Under the pieces are notes generated by a model, which was not told the DNA's origin, did no database searches, and worked only from the letters and a program-made list of their open reading frames with translations. Position numbers and translations under genes: made by a program. DNA of 64,000 nucleotides from Arthrobacter rhizosphaerae. Its GTDB lineage: Bacteria; Actinomycetota; Actinomycetes; Actinomycetales; Micrococcaceae. Position 1 is the stretch's first letter; each line of letters opens with the position of its first letter. Where the stretch lies: assembly GCF_023062595.1 (NCBI RefSeq), contig NZ_JALLAN010000001.1, positions 372,001 to 436,000 of the forward strand. The letters are read 5' to 3'. Positions 18,123 to 30,495 of the stretch are shown one piece after another.

Positions 18123-19211
18123 ATGACTGAAGCAGCGAACGGAAGGTCCCGGACCAGCGCCGGCGAACGGACCCCCAGCGAATTTCCCCATACCCTTCCG
18201 GGCATCCGGACAGAGGTTATTGTTTTTGACAATTCAGAACAGATGGTTCAGTCACTCGGCAGCCATGACGAAGCGCTGCGTTTCATCGAGGACCAGTTCC
18301 CCGGCGTCGATTTCCACGTTCGCGGTAACGAACTGTCCTTCAGTGGACCCTCCGATGACGTTCCCCGGATCCTCCGTCTGCTGAACGAAGTCAACGGGCT
18401 GGTGGCCAGGGGAACGGTTATCACTCCGGCAGTCCTTCAACAGCTCGTTTCGCTGCTCCGGACCCAGTCGCTGCAGAACCCCGTTGAGGTGTTGACCCAC
18501 AACATCCTGTCAAGCAGGGGAAGGACCATCCGGCCTAAAACCCTGAACCAGAAAAACTACGTGGACGCCATCGATGCCAACACGGTGATTTTTGGTATCG
18601 GCCCGGCGGGCACTGGCAAGACTTACCTGGCCATGGCCAAGGCGGTCCAGGCCCTTCAGCAGAAGGAAGTCACCCGGATCATCCTCACCAGGCCTGCCGT
18701 GGAGGCAGGGGAGCGTCTGGGATTCCTGCCGGGAACCCTTAGCGACAAGATCGATCCGTACCTGCGCCCCCTGTATGACGCCCTGCACGACATGATCGAC
18801 CCCGAGTCCATCCCTCGGCTCATGGCTGCGGGAACCATCGAAGTGGCACCCCTGGCCTACATGCGCGGGCGGACGCTCAATGACGCCTTCATCATTCTTG
18901 ACGAGGCGCAGAACACCACCCCCGAGCAGATGAAGATGTTCCTCACGCGCCTTGGGTTCGGCTCCAAAATGGTGGTGACCGGAGATGTCACGCAGGTGGA
19001 CCTTCCGTTCGGCACCCGCTCGGGGCTGCGGATCGTCGAAGAGATTCTGCACGGTATCGACGACGTCAACTTTTCAGTGCTGGACTCCTCCGACGTCGTG
19101 AGGCACCGGCTCGTCGGTGACATCGTGAATGCGTACAGCATTTGGGACGAAGTCCAGCGGAACCGGGTCAAGCACACGGTGCCCCGCGAGAAGCGCGGGG
19201 ACCATTCATGA
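18123..19211 (+). CDS. phoH: PhoH-like ATPase
   Basis: A 362-residue cytosolic protein of the PhoH/YbeZ type. Walker A is [16 protein letters not shown] at about residues 162-177 and Walker B is [10 protein letters not shown], followed by the sensor region [12 protein letters not shown]. An N-terminal KH-like/extension region precedes the ATPase domain. PhoH is genetically linked to YbeY in rRNA maturation, and here its stop overlaps the ybeY start (ATGA). First gene of a phoH-ybeY-corC-era operon. Confidence 0.93.
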   Translation: MTEAANGRSRTSAGERTPSEFPHTLPGIRTEVIVFDNSEQMVQSLGSHDEALRFIEDQFPGVDFHVRGNELSFSGPSDDVPRILRLLNEVNGLVARGTVITPAVLQQLVSLLRTQSLQNPVEVLTHNILSSRGRTIRPKTLNQKNYVDAIDANTVIFGIGPAGTGKTYLAMAKAVQALQQKEVTRIILTRPAVEAGERLGFLPGTLSDKIDPYLRPLYDALHDMIDPESIPRLMAAGTIEVAPLAYMRGRTLNDAFIILDEAQNTTPEQMKMFLTRLGFGSKMVVTGDVTQVDLPFGTRSGLRIVEEILHGIDDVNFSVLDSSDVVRHRLVGDIVNAYSIWDEVQRNRVKHTVPREKRGDHS

Positions 19212-19681
19212 GCATAGAGATCAACAACGAGTCCGGCGTGAAGGTTGACGAGGAGCAGCTCGTGGCACTTTCACGCTACATTTTCGAGCGTCTGTTCATT
19301 CATCCCCAAGCCGAGCTGTCGGTGCTGCTTGTGGACGAAGAAGCCATGGAAAAGCTGCACATCGAGCTCATGGATGAACCCGGTGCCACCGATGTCCTCT
19401 CGGTACCGATGGATGAGCTGACTCCAGGCACACCGGATAAGCCCACGCCCCAAGGGATGCTGGGCGACATCGCCATCTGTCCCCAGGTGGCTGAAGTCCA
19501 GGCACGCAATGCAGGCCATTCGACGCAGGATGAAATGTTGCTCCTCGCCACCCACGGGATCCTCCACCTGCTGGGGTACGACCACGAGGACCCTGAGGAA
19601 AAGGCTGAGATGTTTGGCCTGCAGCGCGAGCTTTTGACCGGCTTTACCGGCAAAGAGGCCCCGGCAGAGACGACTCAGTGA
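19208..19681 (+). CDS. ybeY: Endoribonuclease YbeY
   Basis: A 157-residue metal-dependent RNase needed for 16S rRNA 3'-end maturation and ribosome quality control. The zinc-binding motif HGILHLLGYDH is present, and MDEPGATDVLSVPMDE is also typical. ATG at 19208 overlaps the phoH stop by four bases; a longer frame from 19142 lies inside phoH and is rejected. Its own stop overlaps the next gene's GTG. Confidence 0.95.
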   Translation: MSIEINNESGVKVDEEQLVALSRYIFERLFIHPQAELSVLLVDEEAMEKLHIELMDEPGATDVLSVPMDELTPGTPDKPTPQGMLGDIAICPQVAEVQARNAGHSTQDEMLLLATHGILHLLGYDHEDPEEKAEMFGLQRELLTGFTGKEAPAETTQ

Positions 19682-21009
19682 CGCCCCTTATTCTTGTGGG
19701 CATGGCCGTGGTCTTCCTGGGCATGGCTGCCCTGCTCACGGCAGCAGAAGCCGCATTCAATTTCCTTCCCCGGCACGACGCAGAGCAGGCTCTGCTCAGG
19801 ACCCGCAACCCCGCCCTGAAACGCATCCTGGCACAGCCCGTTTCGCACATCCGGGCATTACGCTTCTGGCGCGTCTGGTTCGAGATGGCGGCGGCTGTGG
19901 CCGTTGCTGTCCTGCTCCACAGCATTCTCGACAGCATCTGGCTCGCCGGGCTGGCTGCCACGGGCATCATGGCGGTTGTGGGCTTTGTCATCGTGGGCGT
20001 TTCGCCGCGCCAGCTTGGCCGCGTCCATTCGGGTGCATTGGTCAGGTTCACTGCGCCGCTGATCCGGTCCCTGTGCTGGGTGCTGGGTCCCATTCCCGGT
20101 TGGCTGGTGAAGCTGGGAAGCGCAGTGGCGCCTGGCTCCTCAAACGGCGACGAAGCCTTCTTCAGTGAAGAGGAATTCCGTGAGCTCGTGGACCGCGCCA
20201 CCGAGTCGGACGTGATTGAGGATAACGAAGCTGAGCTCATCCAGTCCGTGTTCGATTTTGGTGACACCCTGGTCCGCGCCGTTATGGTTCCCCGGACCGA
20301 CATTGTCAGCATCGACGCCGGCTCGAGCCTTCGGAGGGCAATGTCGCTCTTCCTGCGCTCGGGGTATTCAAGGATGCCGGTGATCCGCGACAACACCGAT
20401 CAGATCCTGGGGATCATTTACCTGAAAGACGTCGCCGCTGCACTGCACGAACTCGGGCCGGGGGATGAACCGCGTACGGTGGACGACCTCGCCCGGGAAG
20501 TCCGGTACGTCCCGGAGTCCAAGCAGGTGAGTGATCTTCTCCGCGAACTGCAGAAGGAATCCACCCACGTTGCCATTGTGATTGATGAATACGGCGGCAC
20601 CGCCGGCCTGGTGACGCTGGAGGACCTCATCGAGGAAATCGTGGGCGAAATCGTTGACGAATACGACACGGAGTCGGCCGAGGCCGTAGAGCTTGGGGAT
20701 GGCAGCTACCGTGTCAGCGCCCGGATGAGCATAGATGACCTCGGTGAGCTGTTTGACATAGAACTCGACGACGACGAAGTGGACACCGTGGGTGGTCTGC
20801 TGGCTAAGGCCCTGGGGAGGGTTCCGATCGTTGGAAGCGCCGTGACGGTGGATGGTGTCTCGCTCCGGGCTGACCGCCTTGAGGGCCGCCGCAACCGGGT
20901 AAGCCACATCATTGCGGCTCCGGTGCCAAAGGAAGAAACTGACCATAACGAGCTTCTCGACGAGGCCGAATCAACGCAACAGGGAGTGCCACGTGAGCAA
21001 GCAGAATAA
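19678..21009 (+). CDS. CNNM/CorC-type transporter protein (DUF21-CBS-CorC)
   Basis: A 443-residue membrane protein. Three or four N-terminal hydrophobic helices ([20 protein letters not shown] at the start, then two more before residue 150) form a DUF21-like domain. Two CBS motifs follow ([34 protein letters not shown]), then a CorC_HlyC domain ([16 protein letters not shown]). The family is linked to Mg2+/Co2+ efflux or homeostasis, though often named hemolysin. GTG at 19678 overlaps the ybeY stop. Its 3' end overlaps the era start by 17 bases. Confidence 0.9.
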   Translation: MTPLILVGMAVVFLGMAALLTAAEAAFNFLPRHDAEQALLRTRNPALKRILAQPVSHIRALRFWRVWFEMAAAVAVAVLLHSILDSIWLAGLAATGIMAVVGFVIVGVSPRQLGRVHSGALVRFTAPLIRSLCWVLGPIPGWLVKLGSAVAPGSSNGDEAFFSEEEFRELVDRATESDVIEDNEAELIQSVFDFGDTLVRAVMVPRTDIVSIDAGSSLRRAMSLFLRSGYSRMPVIRDNTDQILGIIYLKDVAAALHELGPGDEPRTVDDLAREVRYVPESKQVSDLLRELQKESTHVAIVIDEYGGTAGLVTLEDLIEEIVGEIVDEYDTESAEAVELGDGSYRVSARMSIDDLGELFDIELDDDEVDTVGGLLAKALGRVPIVGSAVTVDGVSLRADRLEGRRNRVSHIIAAPVPKEETDHNELLDEAESTQQGVPREQAE

Positions 21010-21952
21010 GGCCGATGCCGGGGACGCCTACGGCGGCTTCCGTGCCGGGTTCTCGGTATTGGTCGGGAGGCCCAACGCCGGCAAGTCAACACTGACCAAC
21101 GCCCTGGTGGGTAAGAAGGTTGCCATCACTTCCGCCAAACCGCAGACAACACGGCACACCATCCGCGGCATAGTCCATCGTGAGGATGCGCAGTTGATCC
21201 TTGTGGACACACCAGGCCTTCACCGTCCCCGTACCCTGCTGGGCAAACGACTCAACGACCTCGTGGCCGATACCCTGGCCGAGGTCGACGCAATTGGTTT
21301 TTGCCTTCCTGCCAATGAGAAAATCGGCCCTGGCGACAAGTTCATCGCAGCCCAGCTTGCCGCCGTCGGAAAAAAGCCGATCATCGCGCTCGTAACGAAA
21401 GCCGACCTGGTAGACCGGCAGGCCCTGACAGAGCAATTGCTGGCCGTGGCCGCCCTGGGCAGGACTGTCCTGGGGGAGGAAGGCTGGAAAGACATCGTGC
21501 CTGTATCCGCAACAGACGGCTTCCAGGTCAGTACGGTCGCGGACGTCCTCATCAGCCACATGCCGCCGTCGCCTCCCCTCTACCCGGATGGCGAGCTGAC
21601 GGACGAGCCGGAAGCAGTCATGGTGGCCGAACTCATCCGGGAGGCGGCCCTTGAAGGCGTCCGGGATGAACTTCCGCACTCACTGGCTGTTGTGGTGGAC
21701 GAAATCGTTCCAAGGGAAGGCCGTCCGGAAGACAGTCCTTTCCTTGACGTACGGGTGAACCTGTACGTCGAGCGGCCGTCGCAAAAGGCCATCATCATTG
21801 GTAAGGGCGGTGCACGGTTGAGGGAGGTCGGCACCAACGCCCGCAAGGGAATCGAGGCGTTGCTGGGAACCCGGATTTACCTGGATCTCCATGTCAAGGT
21901 CGCCAAAGACTGGCAGCGGGATCCCAAACAATTGGTCAAGCTCGGTTTCTGA
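20993..21952 (+). CDS. era: GTPase Era
   Basis: A 319-residue GTPase for 30S subunit assembly. G motifs: GRPNAGKSTLTNALVG (P-loop), DTPGLHRPRT and TKAD. The C-terminal KH domain has AIIIGKGGARLREVG and binds the 3' end of 16S rRNA. The start is GTG at 20993, behind CAGGGAG, inside the 3' end of the CorC-like gene. Functional coupling with phoH and ybeY in ribosome maturation fits the operon. Confidence 0.96.
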   Translation: MSKQNKADAGDAYGGFRAGFSVLVGRPNAGKSTLTNALVGKKVAITSAKPQTTRHTIRGIVHREDAQLILVDTPGLHRPRTLLGKRLNDLVADTLAEVDAIGFCLPANEKIGPGDKFIAAQLAAVGKKPIIALVTKADLVDRQALTEQLLAVAALGRTVLGEEGWKDIVPVSATDGFQVSTVADVLISHMPPSPPLYPDGELTDEPEAVMVAELIREAALEGVRDELPHSLAVVVDEIVPREGRPEDSPFLDVRVNLYVERPSQKAIIIGKGGARLREVGTNARKGIEALLGTRIYLDLHVKVAKDWQRDPKQLVKLGF

Positions 21953-22064
21953 CTCGTTCTGGAAAACAGCCGATACCAGCGCGGCGCTTCGTGCGCGCCC
22001 GGCTTTTTCCCAGTCTCAGCCCCTAAGATAGGGCGGATCATGTTTTTACAGGAAGGTACATTCA

Positions 22065-23642
22065 GTGGTGCAAGGCCGCGATGACAGCGCAGACAGGCCC
22101 AGCGGGTCACGCTCCGACGCCGCCGCCAGGCACTCGGAACACGCCGGCCTCGGCGCTGCCCGGCATCTTGGGGCCACCCGCCACATGCCGGCCTGGCTGA
22201 AGGTAACCACCGCCATCGTGTCAGTTTTCCTGGTCGCGGGACTCGCTTTTGCCGCTTTCTGGGTTATCCGGTTGCAAGGCAACATCGAAAAGGCGCCATT
22301 GGGTGCCGGGAACCAAAAGACAGAAGGAGCCGTCAACGACGCGACTGACCGGATGCAGATTCTCATCCTTGGTTCAGATACCCGCGACGGGAAGAACTCC
22401 GAATACGGAGCGGCAGACCTTTCGTCGGGTTACGGACAATCCGATGTCATGATGATGATGGATATCTCCGCCGACAACAAGCGTGTCAGCGTCGTCAGCT
22501 TCCCCAGAGACCTCCTCGTTGACATCCCCGAGTGCAAGGACCAGGAAACGGGCAACGTCTACCCGGAGCGACAGAACGCGATGATCAACGAAGCCATGGC
22601 CCAAGCCGGGATCGGTTGCGCCGTGGATACCGTGAATCAGCTGACCGGCCTCGAGATCGATCACTTCATGATGGCTGACTTCAACGCCGTGAAGGAGCTC
22701 TCCAACGCTGTGGGCGGCGTGGACGTCTGTGTCAGCGACCCCGTCTTTGATCCTGACTCACGCCTACGCCTGCCGAAAGGCACCTCCCCGGTCCAAGGCG
22801 AGCAGGCACTGGCATTCCTCAGGACGCGCCATGCCTTTGAACTCGGCGGAGACCTCGGCCGGATCAAGGCCCAGCAGGGCTTCCTGTCCTCACTGACGCG
22901 CAAAATAAAGGACGACGGCACCCTCTCCGATCCTGGAAAGATGCTGCAAATCGCCGATACGGTCACCCAGAACCTCACCGTGGATGACGGCTTGGCCTCG
23001 GTTCCGGCCCTGCTTACCATCGGCAACCGGCTCAAGACCATCGATGTGAGCAAGGTGGCGTTCGTTGCGGCCCCCACAGTTCAAGCCGTCAGCGACCCTA
23101 ACCGGCTGGAACTGGCTCAGCCGGACGCCTCACAGCTTTTCGCGGGCCTGAGGAATGACATGGACCTCACTGATCCGACAGCCACTCCGTCGCCAACGCC
23201 AACGCCCACCTCGACGGCGACCACCCCGCCTGTGGGAACGACTCCAGCCGCACCCGCGCCGCCGCCCTATGACAAGACACTCCAGCCGGTGACCATCGCG
23301 AACGGTACCGGGCTGCCCGCACGGGCACAGGAGATTGTCCAGGCCGTTGTTGACGGTGGGTTTACCCAGACAAGCCAGTTTGCCGCTGAACCAACACAGA
23401 CCACCATGGTCTACTACGGGGCGCAGTACGCTGACGTTGCCCCTGACGTCGCGGCCCTGCTGGGTATCCCGTCCGCGCAGGTGGTTCCTTCGCTTGGGGT
23501 GGCAGGAGTGCAGGTCTACTTGGGTTCAGACTTCACCACAGGCACCAAGTTCGGCTCCGTGACGCTGCCGCCCAACATCGTTAATCAAACGGCCGGGGAA
23601 ACTCTTTGCCAGCAGGTCAATCCGCTGTACATCGACGGATAG
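22065..23642 (+). CDS. LytR-CpsA-Psr (LCP) family cell-wall polymer ligase
   Basis: A 525-residue membrane-anchored enzyme expected to attach wall polymers to peptidoglycan using polyprenyl-linked precursors. After ~45 cytoplasmic residues there is one helix (VTTAIVSVFLVAGLAFAAFW). The LCP domain follows (ILILGSDTRDG, SDVMMMMDISADNKRVSVVS, FPRDLLVDIP, FLRTRHAFELGGDLGRIKAQ), holding the conserved Asp/Arg residues. Next come a Thr/Pro-rich linker and a C-terminal LytR_C domain (VTIANGTGLPARAQEIVQAV). GTG at 22065 follows AGGAAGG. It is monocistronic and ends at a strong hairpin. Confidence 0.92.
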   Translation: MVQGRDDSADRPSGSRSDAAARHSEHAGLGAARHLGATRHMPAWLKVTTAIVSVFLVAGLAFAAFWVIRLQGNIEKAPLGAGNQKTEGAVNDATDRMQILILGSDTRDGKNSEYGAADLSSGYGQSDVMMMMDISADNKRVSVVSFPRDLLVDIPECKDQETGNVYPERQNAMINEAMAQAGIGCAVDTVNQLTGLEIDHFMMADFNAVKELSNAVGGVDVCVSDPVFDPDSRLRLPKGTSPVQGEQALAFLRTRHAFELGGDLGRIKAQQGFLSSLTRKIKDDGTLSDPGKMLQIADTVTQNLTVDDGLASVPALLTIGNRLKTIDVSKVAFVAAPTVQAVSDPNRLELAQPDASQLFAGLRNDMDLTDPTATPSPTPTPTSTATTPPVGTTPAAPAPPPYDKTLQPVTIANGTGLPARAQEIVQAVVDGGFTQTSQFAAEPTQTTMVYYGAQYADVAPDVAALLGIPSAQVVPSLGVAGVQVYLGSDFTTGTKFGSVTLPPNIVNQTAGETLCQQVNPLYIDG

Positions 23643-23681
23643 GGACTGCGACGGCCTGGAGCCATCATGCTCAGGAACGAC

Positions 23682-23718
23682 GACGGCGGCAGCCCCCGTA
23701 GTGGGGTCCGCCGCCGTC
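23682..23718. terminator. Terminator hairpin between converging genes
   Basis: GACGGCGGCAGCCCC pairs imperfectly with GGGGTCCGCCGCCGTC, followed by TGTTT on the plus strand. It serves the LCP gene and, on the other strand, the M13 peptidase gene. Confidence 0.75.
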
Positions 23719-23750
23719 TGTTTCATCCGCCGTCGGTATCAGCGGGCGGC

Positions 23751-25703
23751 TTACCAGATACTGACGCGATCCTCGGGTGAGAGCCACATCCCGTCGTGGT
23801 CGGTGACCTCGAACGCCGTGTGGAAGGCATCCAGATTTTTGGCGATGGCATTCGTACGGAACTCATTGGGGGAGTGGGGGTCCGTCGCGAGGCGGCGGAT
23901 TGCCTCTTCTGTCCTGATCACCTGCCGCCAGCCTGCGGCCCAGGAAGCAAAAAATCGCTGCTCCCCAGTGAAACCATCAATGACAGCCGCTTCCTCACCG
24001 TTCAGGCTGAGGAGGTAGGCCTTGTAAGCGATGGTGAGTCCGCCGAGGTCACCGATGTTCTCGCCGAGTGTTAGCTTGCCGTTGACCTTGTGCTCGGGCG
24101 CCGCCAGCGGAGACAGAGCATCGAATTGCGCGACGAGCTTGGCTGTCAGAGCCTCGAACGCCTTTCGGTCATCCTCACTCCACCAGTTGCGGAGGGCTCC
24201 GCCGCCATCGAACTGTGAGCCCTGGTCATCGAACCCATGGCCGATCTCATGCCCGATCACGGCGCCGATCCCACCATAGTTGACGGCGTCGTCGGCGTCG
24301 GCTGTGAAGAACGGCGGCTGCAGGATCGCCGCGGGGAAGACAATTTCATTCAGCATCGGGTGGTAGTAGGCGTTGACCGTCTGAGGCGTCATGAGCCACT
24401 TGTTCCGGTCCACGGGCTTTCCCACTTCGCCGAGATGCCTTTCGACATCTGCGTTGTGGGCGCGTTCCACGTTGCCGAGGAGATCCGAGGGGTCGACCGC
24501 CACCGCCGAGTAATCGATCCACTCTTCCGGATATCCGATCTTGGGCCGGAACGCGTCCAGCTTCTTCAACGCCTCCTGCTTGGTTTCTTCACCCATCCAC
24601 TGCAAGTCGGTGATGCTCTGCCGGTAGGCCTCGATCAGGTTGGATACGAGTGTTTGCATCCTGGCCTTATGGGACTCGGGGAAGTGCCGCGAAACATAAA
24701 TCTGGCCCACCGCTTCGCCGAGAGAAGCCTCGACCACGGCGACGCCCCTCTTCCACCGGTCTTTGTTCCGTGGCGTGCCGCTGATGGTTGTGCCATAGAA
24801 AGCGAAATTGGCATCCACGAATTCGGAGGAAAGGTAAGGGGCGGCTGAACCGACAACGCGCATCGCGAGCCATTCCTGCCAGGATTCCAAGGATTCGGAG
24901 TCAAGGAGCGCTGCCGCACCGACGAAGAAATCGGGAGTGCTCACCACAATCTCTGTGCGTTTCTCCGGTGAGATCTCAGCCGCATCGAACCATGTGCCAA
25001 TCAGCGGAAAGAGCTGGTTGGCTTCTTCTGCGCTCTTAAGGTTGTACGTCTTCTGCGGATCACGGAGTGTGACGTTGTCCCAGTGGTGGGAGGCAAGGGC
25101 CGTTTCCAAAGCAACCACCCGCGAGGAGGCTCCCTCCGGGTCCGCGATCCCGGCCATGCCCAGCATGGTCCTCACATGCTCCCGGTAAGCGCTGACTATC
25201 GGGGCGAATTTCTCCTCCCGGTAGTACGACTCGTCCGGCAGGCCAAGGCCGCCCTGTCCGGTGTAGAGAAGGATGCGATCCGGGTTACCGGCATCGGGCG
25301 CGGGGTAGATATAGAAAAGCCCGCTGACGTCCGACCTGAACAGGCGTCCTGCCAGTGCCATAAGCTCCGCGGAAGACGTCGTCGCGAAAACAGCTGTCAG
25401 GCGTTCCCTGATGGGCTCCAGGCCCTTGGCCTCCACGGTTTCTTCATCCATAAAGCTCTTGTAAAGGTCTCCGACCTTTTGTTCTATCCCGGTGGCCTCT
25501 TCGCCACGGTTGGCAGCTTCCTCAATGATCTCCCTCACGGCCAATTCGGAGCCGTCGCGAAGCGCGGTGAAGGTCCCCTCCAGAGGCCGGTCGTCCGGGA
25601 TTGTGGTGCTCTTGAGCCAGGCGCCGTTTATGTGCTGGTACAGGTCATCCTGCGGCCGGACACTTTGGTCGATGTTCGACAGGGCGATCCCCGAGTATGG
25701 CAC
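23751..25703 (-). CDS. M13-family metallopeptidase (PepO/neprilysin type)
   Basis: A 650-residue zinc endopeptidase. The zinc motif is VIGHEIGHGFDDQGSQFDGG (HExxH) and the third ligand lies in LGENIGDLGG. The N-terminal half SVRPQDDLYQHINGAWLKST is the usual start of bacterial M13 enzymes. There is no signal peptide or membrane helix, so it should be cytosolic, unlike human neprilysin. It probably degrades oligopeptides. ATG at 25703 follows an AGGAGCACC segment. It is divergent from the leuA leader. Confidence 0.93.
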   Translation of the reverse strand: MPYSGIALSNIDQSVRPQDDLYQHINGAWLKSTTIPDDRPLEGTFTALRDGSELAVREIIEEAANRGEEATGIEQKVGDLYKSFMDEETVEAKGLEPIRERLTAVFATTSSAELMALAGRLFRSDVSGLFYIYPAPDAGNPDRILLYTGQGGLGLPDESYYREEKFAPIVSAYREHVRTMLGMAGIADPEGASSRVVALETALASHHWDNVTLRDPQKTYNLKSAEEANQLFPLIGTWFDAAEISPEKRTEIVVSTPDFFVGAAALLDSESLESWQEWLAMRVVGSAAPYLSSEFVDANFAFYGTTISGTPRNKDRWKRGVAVVEASLGEAVGQIYVSRHFPESHKARMQTLVSNLIEAYRQSITDLQWMGEETKQEALKKLDAFRPKIGYPEEWIDYSAVAVDPSDLLGNVERAHNADVERHLGEVGKPVDRNKWLMTPQTVNAYYHPMLNEIVFPAAILQPPFFTADADDAVNYGGIGAVIGHEIGHGFDDQGSQFDGGGALRNWWSEDDRKAFEALTAKLVAQFDALSPLAAPEHKVNGKLTLGENIGDLGGLTIAYKAYLLSLNGEEAAVIDGFTGEQRFFASWAAGWRQVIRTEEAIRRLATDPHSPNEFRTNAIAKNLDAFHTAFEVTDHDGMWLSPEDRVSIW

Positions 25704-25816
25704 AGGTGCTCCTTCAGGTGAGGGCTGCAGCCGGTGCGGTCACCGGGGCAGCGTCTGCATGGTGGACGTTACGGAGGGTGTTGCTCCTTCATCTTACGCA
25801 CCCGTGTTACTGTGAA

Positions 25817-27693
<1,877 letters not shown>

Positions 27694-27720
27694 GATTCCT
27701 GGTACGAGTCTGACGATCCG

Positions 27721-27756
27721 AGGGTGTGCCGCAGCAGTTATGCCGCGGCACACCCT
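27721..27756 (+). terminator. Hairpin after leuA
   Basis: AGGGTGTGCCGC and its exact complement form a 12-bp stem around a 12-base loop, 28 bp after the leuA stop. There is no strong T-run directly after it, but the position fits a terminator or a 3' end stabiliser before recO. Confidence 0.6.
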
Positions 27757-27798
27757 GACTCCCGGCCTGTTTAGGCATGGACGGTGCGAAGATTAACT

Positions 27799-28551
27799 GT
27801 GGCCAACCAATCATTTGCGGCGCGCTCCTATCGGGATGACGCGGTAGTACTGCGCACCCATAAGCTGGGTGAAGCCGACCGCATCATCACGCTGCTCACC
27901 AAGCATCACGGGCAGGTGCGTGCAGTGGCCAAAGGCGTGCGACGCACAAGCAGCCGCTTTGGCGCGCGGCTGGAACCGTTCATGGTCGCGGATCTGCAAC
28001 TTATCTCCGGACGTTCCCTGGATATTGTCACCCAGGCCGTCGCGAAGGGTGCCTATGGCAGCAACATAGCCGCCGACTATGGCCGTTACACTGTGGCGGC
28101 CGCGATGACCGAAACAGCGGAAAAGCTGACGGACGTCGACGGCGAAGCCGGCACCGCCCAGTACAACCTGCTGGTCGGGGCGCTGGCCTCATTGAGCCGC
28201 GGTGACCATTCTCCGGAACTCATCCTGGATTCCTATCTGCTGCGTGCCCTGGCTACCGGCGGATGGGCGCCAAGCTTCACCCAGTGCGCACGCTGCGGCG
28301 CCGCAGGTCCGCACACAGCTTTCTCCGCTCCTTTGGGCGGGATGGTCTGCGCAAACTGCCGCCCCCCGGGTTCCCCGGCGCCGGCGGCCGAAACAGTGTT
28401 ATTGCTCGGTGCTCTGCTGACAGGTGACTGGACGACGGCGGATGCGTCCCTCAGCGTCCACCGCAGGGAGTCTGCGGGTTTGGTGGCAAGCTACCTGCAA
28501 TGGCATCTTGAACGTGTACTGAAATCCCTCAAACATGTGGAGCGAACGTAA
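27799..28551 (+). CDS. recO: DNA repair protein RecO
   Basis: A protein of about 250 residues that loads RecA on SSB-coated DNA in the RecFOR pathway. The OB-fold N-terminus reads [20 protein letters not shown], then [20 protein letters not shown]. The C-terminal zinc site is CARCG...CANC. GTG at 27799 with GAAG upstream is chosen; GTG at 27784, five codons earlier, is possible. uppS follows immediately, the common actinobacterial order. Confidence 0.93.
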   Translation: MANQSFAARSYRDDAVVLRTHKLGEADRIITLLTKHHGQVRAVAKGVRRTSSRFGARLEPFMVADLQLISGRSLDIVTQAVAKGAYGSNIAADYGRYTVAAAMTETAEKLTDVDGEAGTAQYNLLVGALASLSRGDHSPELILDSYLLRALATGGWAPSFTQCARCGAAGPHTAFSAPLGGMVCANCRPPGSPAPAAETVLLLGALLTGDWTTADASLSVHRRESAGLVASYLQWHLERVLKSLKHVERT

Positions 28552-28552
28552 C

Positions 28553-29371
28553 TTGGCCTTGGGAAATAAGAGAAAAACGGTCCGCCAACGAACCGCTCCG
28601 GTGATCAGCCCCTACCCCCATCCTTCCGGAGCGCTTCCCCCGGCCATTCCAGCCGAGTTCATCCCGCGCCACGTGGCCATTGTCATGGACGGCAACGGCC
28701 GTTGGGCCAACCAGCGGGGACTGCCACGAATTGAAGGGCACAAAGCCGGCGAGCCGGCCTTGCTTGACGTGATGGCCGGCGCCATCCAGCTCGGTATAGA
28801 GCACGTAAGCGTCTATGCGTTCTCGACGGAAAACTGGCGGCGGTCGCCCGAGGAGATCCGGTTCCTGATGGGTTTTAACAAGGATGTGCTGCGTCGCCAG
28901 CGCAACCAGCTGGATGAATGGGGAGTGCGGGTGCGCTGGTCCGGCCGCCGCCCGAAGCTTTGGGGTTCCGTGATCCGCGAACTTGAGGAAGCCGAGGAGT
29001 ACACCCGCGGCAACAGCACCTGCACGTTGAACATGTGTGTTAATTACGGCGGGCGGGCGGAAATCGCAGACGCTGTCGCCGCTATAGCCCAGGATGTGGC
29101 GGCCGGTCACCTCAAGCCGTCAGCCATCAACGAGAAGACCATTCAGAAATACCTGGACGAACCTGACCTGCCTGATGTCGATCTCTTCCTGCGAAGCTCG
29201 GGGGAGCAGCGGCTGTCCAACTTCATGCTCTGGCAGTCGGCCTACGCGGAGTTCGTCTTCATGGATACGCTTTGGCCTGATGTTGACCGCCGGACCCTGT
29301 GGGACGCCGTCGAAATTTACGCCCAGCGGGACCGCCGCTACGGTGGCGCAGTGGACGCCGCGGCAACGTAG
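28553..29371 (+). CDS. uppS: Isoprenyl transferase (polyprenyl diphosphate synthase)
   Basis: A cis-prenyltransferase of about 272 residues that makes the long-chain polyprenyl diphosphate lipid carrier for peptidoglycan and other wall polymers. The diphosphate-binding motif is [13 protein letters not shown]; other signatures are [15 protein letters not shown] and [23 protein letters not shown]. Start is unclear: TTG at 28553, two bases after the recO stop, follows GTGGAG; an ATG at 28535 inside recO has no ribosome site. The product would feed LCP-type ligases such as the one at 22065. Confidence 0.93.
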   Translation: MALGNKRKTVRQRTAPVISPYPHPSGALPPAIPAEFIPRHVAIVMDGNGRWANQRGLPRIEGHKAGEPALLDVMAGAIQLGIEHVSVYAFSTENWRRSPEEIRFLMGFNKDVLRRQRNQLDEWGVRVRWSGRRPKLWGSVIRELEEAEEYTRGNSTCTLNMCVNYGGRAEIADAVAAIAQDVAAGHLKPSAINEKTIQKYLDEPDLPDVDLFLRSSGEQRLSNFMLWQSAYAEFVFMDTLWPDVDRRTLWDAVEIYAQRDRRYGGAVDAAAT

Positions 29372-29419
29372 GCCGCAAGTTGGGGCGACCGCGGAACCTC
29401 CCCTGCTCCTGACGGTTGC

Positions 29420-30406
29420 CTATTGATCGTGATCCTGGACGTACCCGCGGATCCAGCGGGAAAGACGGGCATAGGCATCCTCACGAACCTTGGGAGGGGA
29501 GAGGAACACATCATGGAGGCCACCCTGGATGCGTTCAAGGGTGACCGACCTTCCCAGTGCCAACGCGCGGATGGCGATCGCGTTGACATCGAGCACGGCG
29601 TCCGTCCTGCGCATCTCCTCGGTCCAGAAGAGGCCGTTGGCGCTGGCTCCGGAGAGCAGGACCAGTATGGGTATTTCGATACCAAGTCCGCGGGCCACCT
29701 TGGCGTGTCCGGCCAGAACCGCACTTAGCCAACCTGCCCTGACAGGGAATGCCATGGGTGGCCTGTACTTGTCATCGAGGGCCCATTCGCCCTCAGCGGT
29801 GTTGCTGATGCTGCGCCAGTAGAAGCCACGTTCCGGCAGGCGGAGGACGGTTTCCGGCTTGAAACGGGCGAGCGGTTCCACCATGGTCCAGGCGACCCGC
29901 CGAACCAGCGTGCTGCCGTGCATCTCGAGCCAGGGGCTGTTGAGGACGAGGTGGCTTGCGACTCCGGGATGTCGGCTGACCCACAGCGCGGCAACGAGCC
30001 CGCCGGCGGAGTGCCCCATCAGAGTCAGCGACGGCCGACTGGAATCCTGCGGTCCAAGCGTATTGATGACGCCGATTGCCTGGGCGATTTCCGCGTCGTA
30101 GTCGGCAAGGTCCGCGACATATCCGCCAGGTACGCCCTCCCGCAGGCTTCGGCCGTGATTGTGCATGTCCAGGGCGAAGAATTCGAATCCTTTGCTGTAC
30201 CAGAAGGCGGCAAGTTCAACGTTGAAGAAGTAGTCGCTCCAGCCATGCAGGAAGAGGACGGCCCGCCGTTGGGTCGGTGACTCGGCCTCAATCCCCGCAG
30301 GGGAGTAGCGGATGAGGGTCGCAGTCCGCTCTGTCCCGTCGTCACCGCGTGCCTGGAAGCTGTATGCCTGGAAGTCCGCGCCGAGGATGTCTGGTCTCCA
30401 CTCCAT
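29420..30406 (-). CDS. Alpha/beta hydrolase (lysophospholipase / monoacylglycerol lipase type)
   Basis: A 328-residue alpha/beta-fold hydrolase. The oxyanion region is VLFLHGWSDYFFNVELAAFW; the nucleophile elbow is MGHSAGGLVAALW (Ser). ALDMHNHGRS resembles the monoacylglycerol lipase and serine aminopeptidase group (Hydrolase_4). A likely catalytic His is in GGLHDVFLS. No signal peptide. The substrate is unknown. It converges on uppS and is divergent from pyrD. Confidence 0.82.
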   Translation of the reverse strand: MEWRPDILGADFQAYSFQARGDDGTERTATLIRYSPAGIEAESPTQRRAVLFLHGWSDYFFNVELAAFWYSKGFEFFALDMHNHGRSLREGVPGGYVADLADYDAEIAQAIGVINTLGPQDSSRPSLTLMGHSAGGLVAALWVSRHPGVASHLVLNSPWLEMHGSTLVRRVAWTMVEPLARFKPETVLRLPERGFYWRSISNTAEGEWALDDKYRPPMAFPVRAGWLSAVLAGHAKVARGLGIEIPILVLLSGASANGLFWTEEMRRTDAVLDVNAIAIRALALGRSVTLERIQGGLHDVFLSPPKVREDAYARLSRWIRGYVQDHDQ

Positions 30407-30495
30407 GGCAACAGCCTAGGCATCCAACGGGAAGTCAGGGAGTGGAGAAGCCTGTCCAGTTTGGTCTGGACCCCTCGAAGCGGAAAACTAGAGGC

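Noticed and set aside
25740-25816. T-box or riboswitch upstream of leuA
   Set aside because: No T-box sequence or aptamer-like structure was seen; the leucine-rich leader frame explains the region better.
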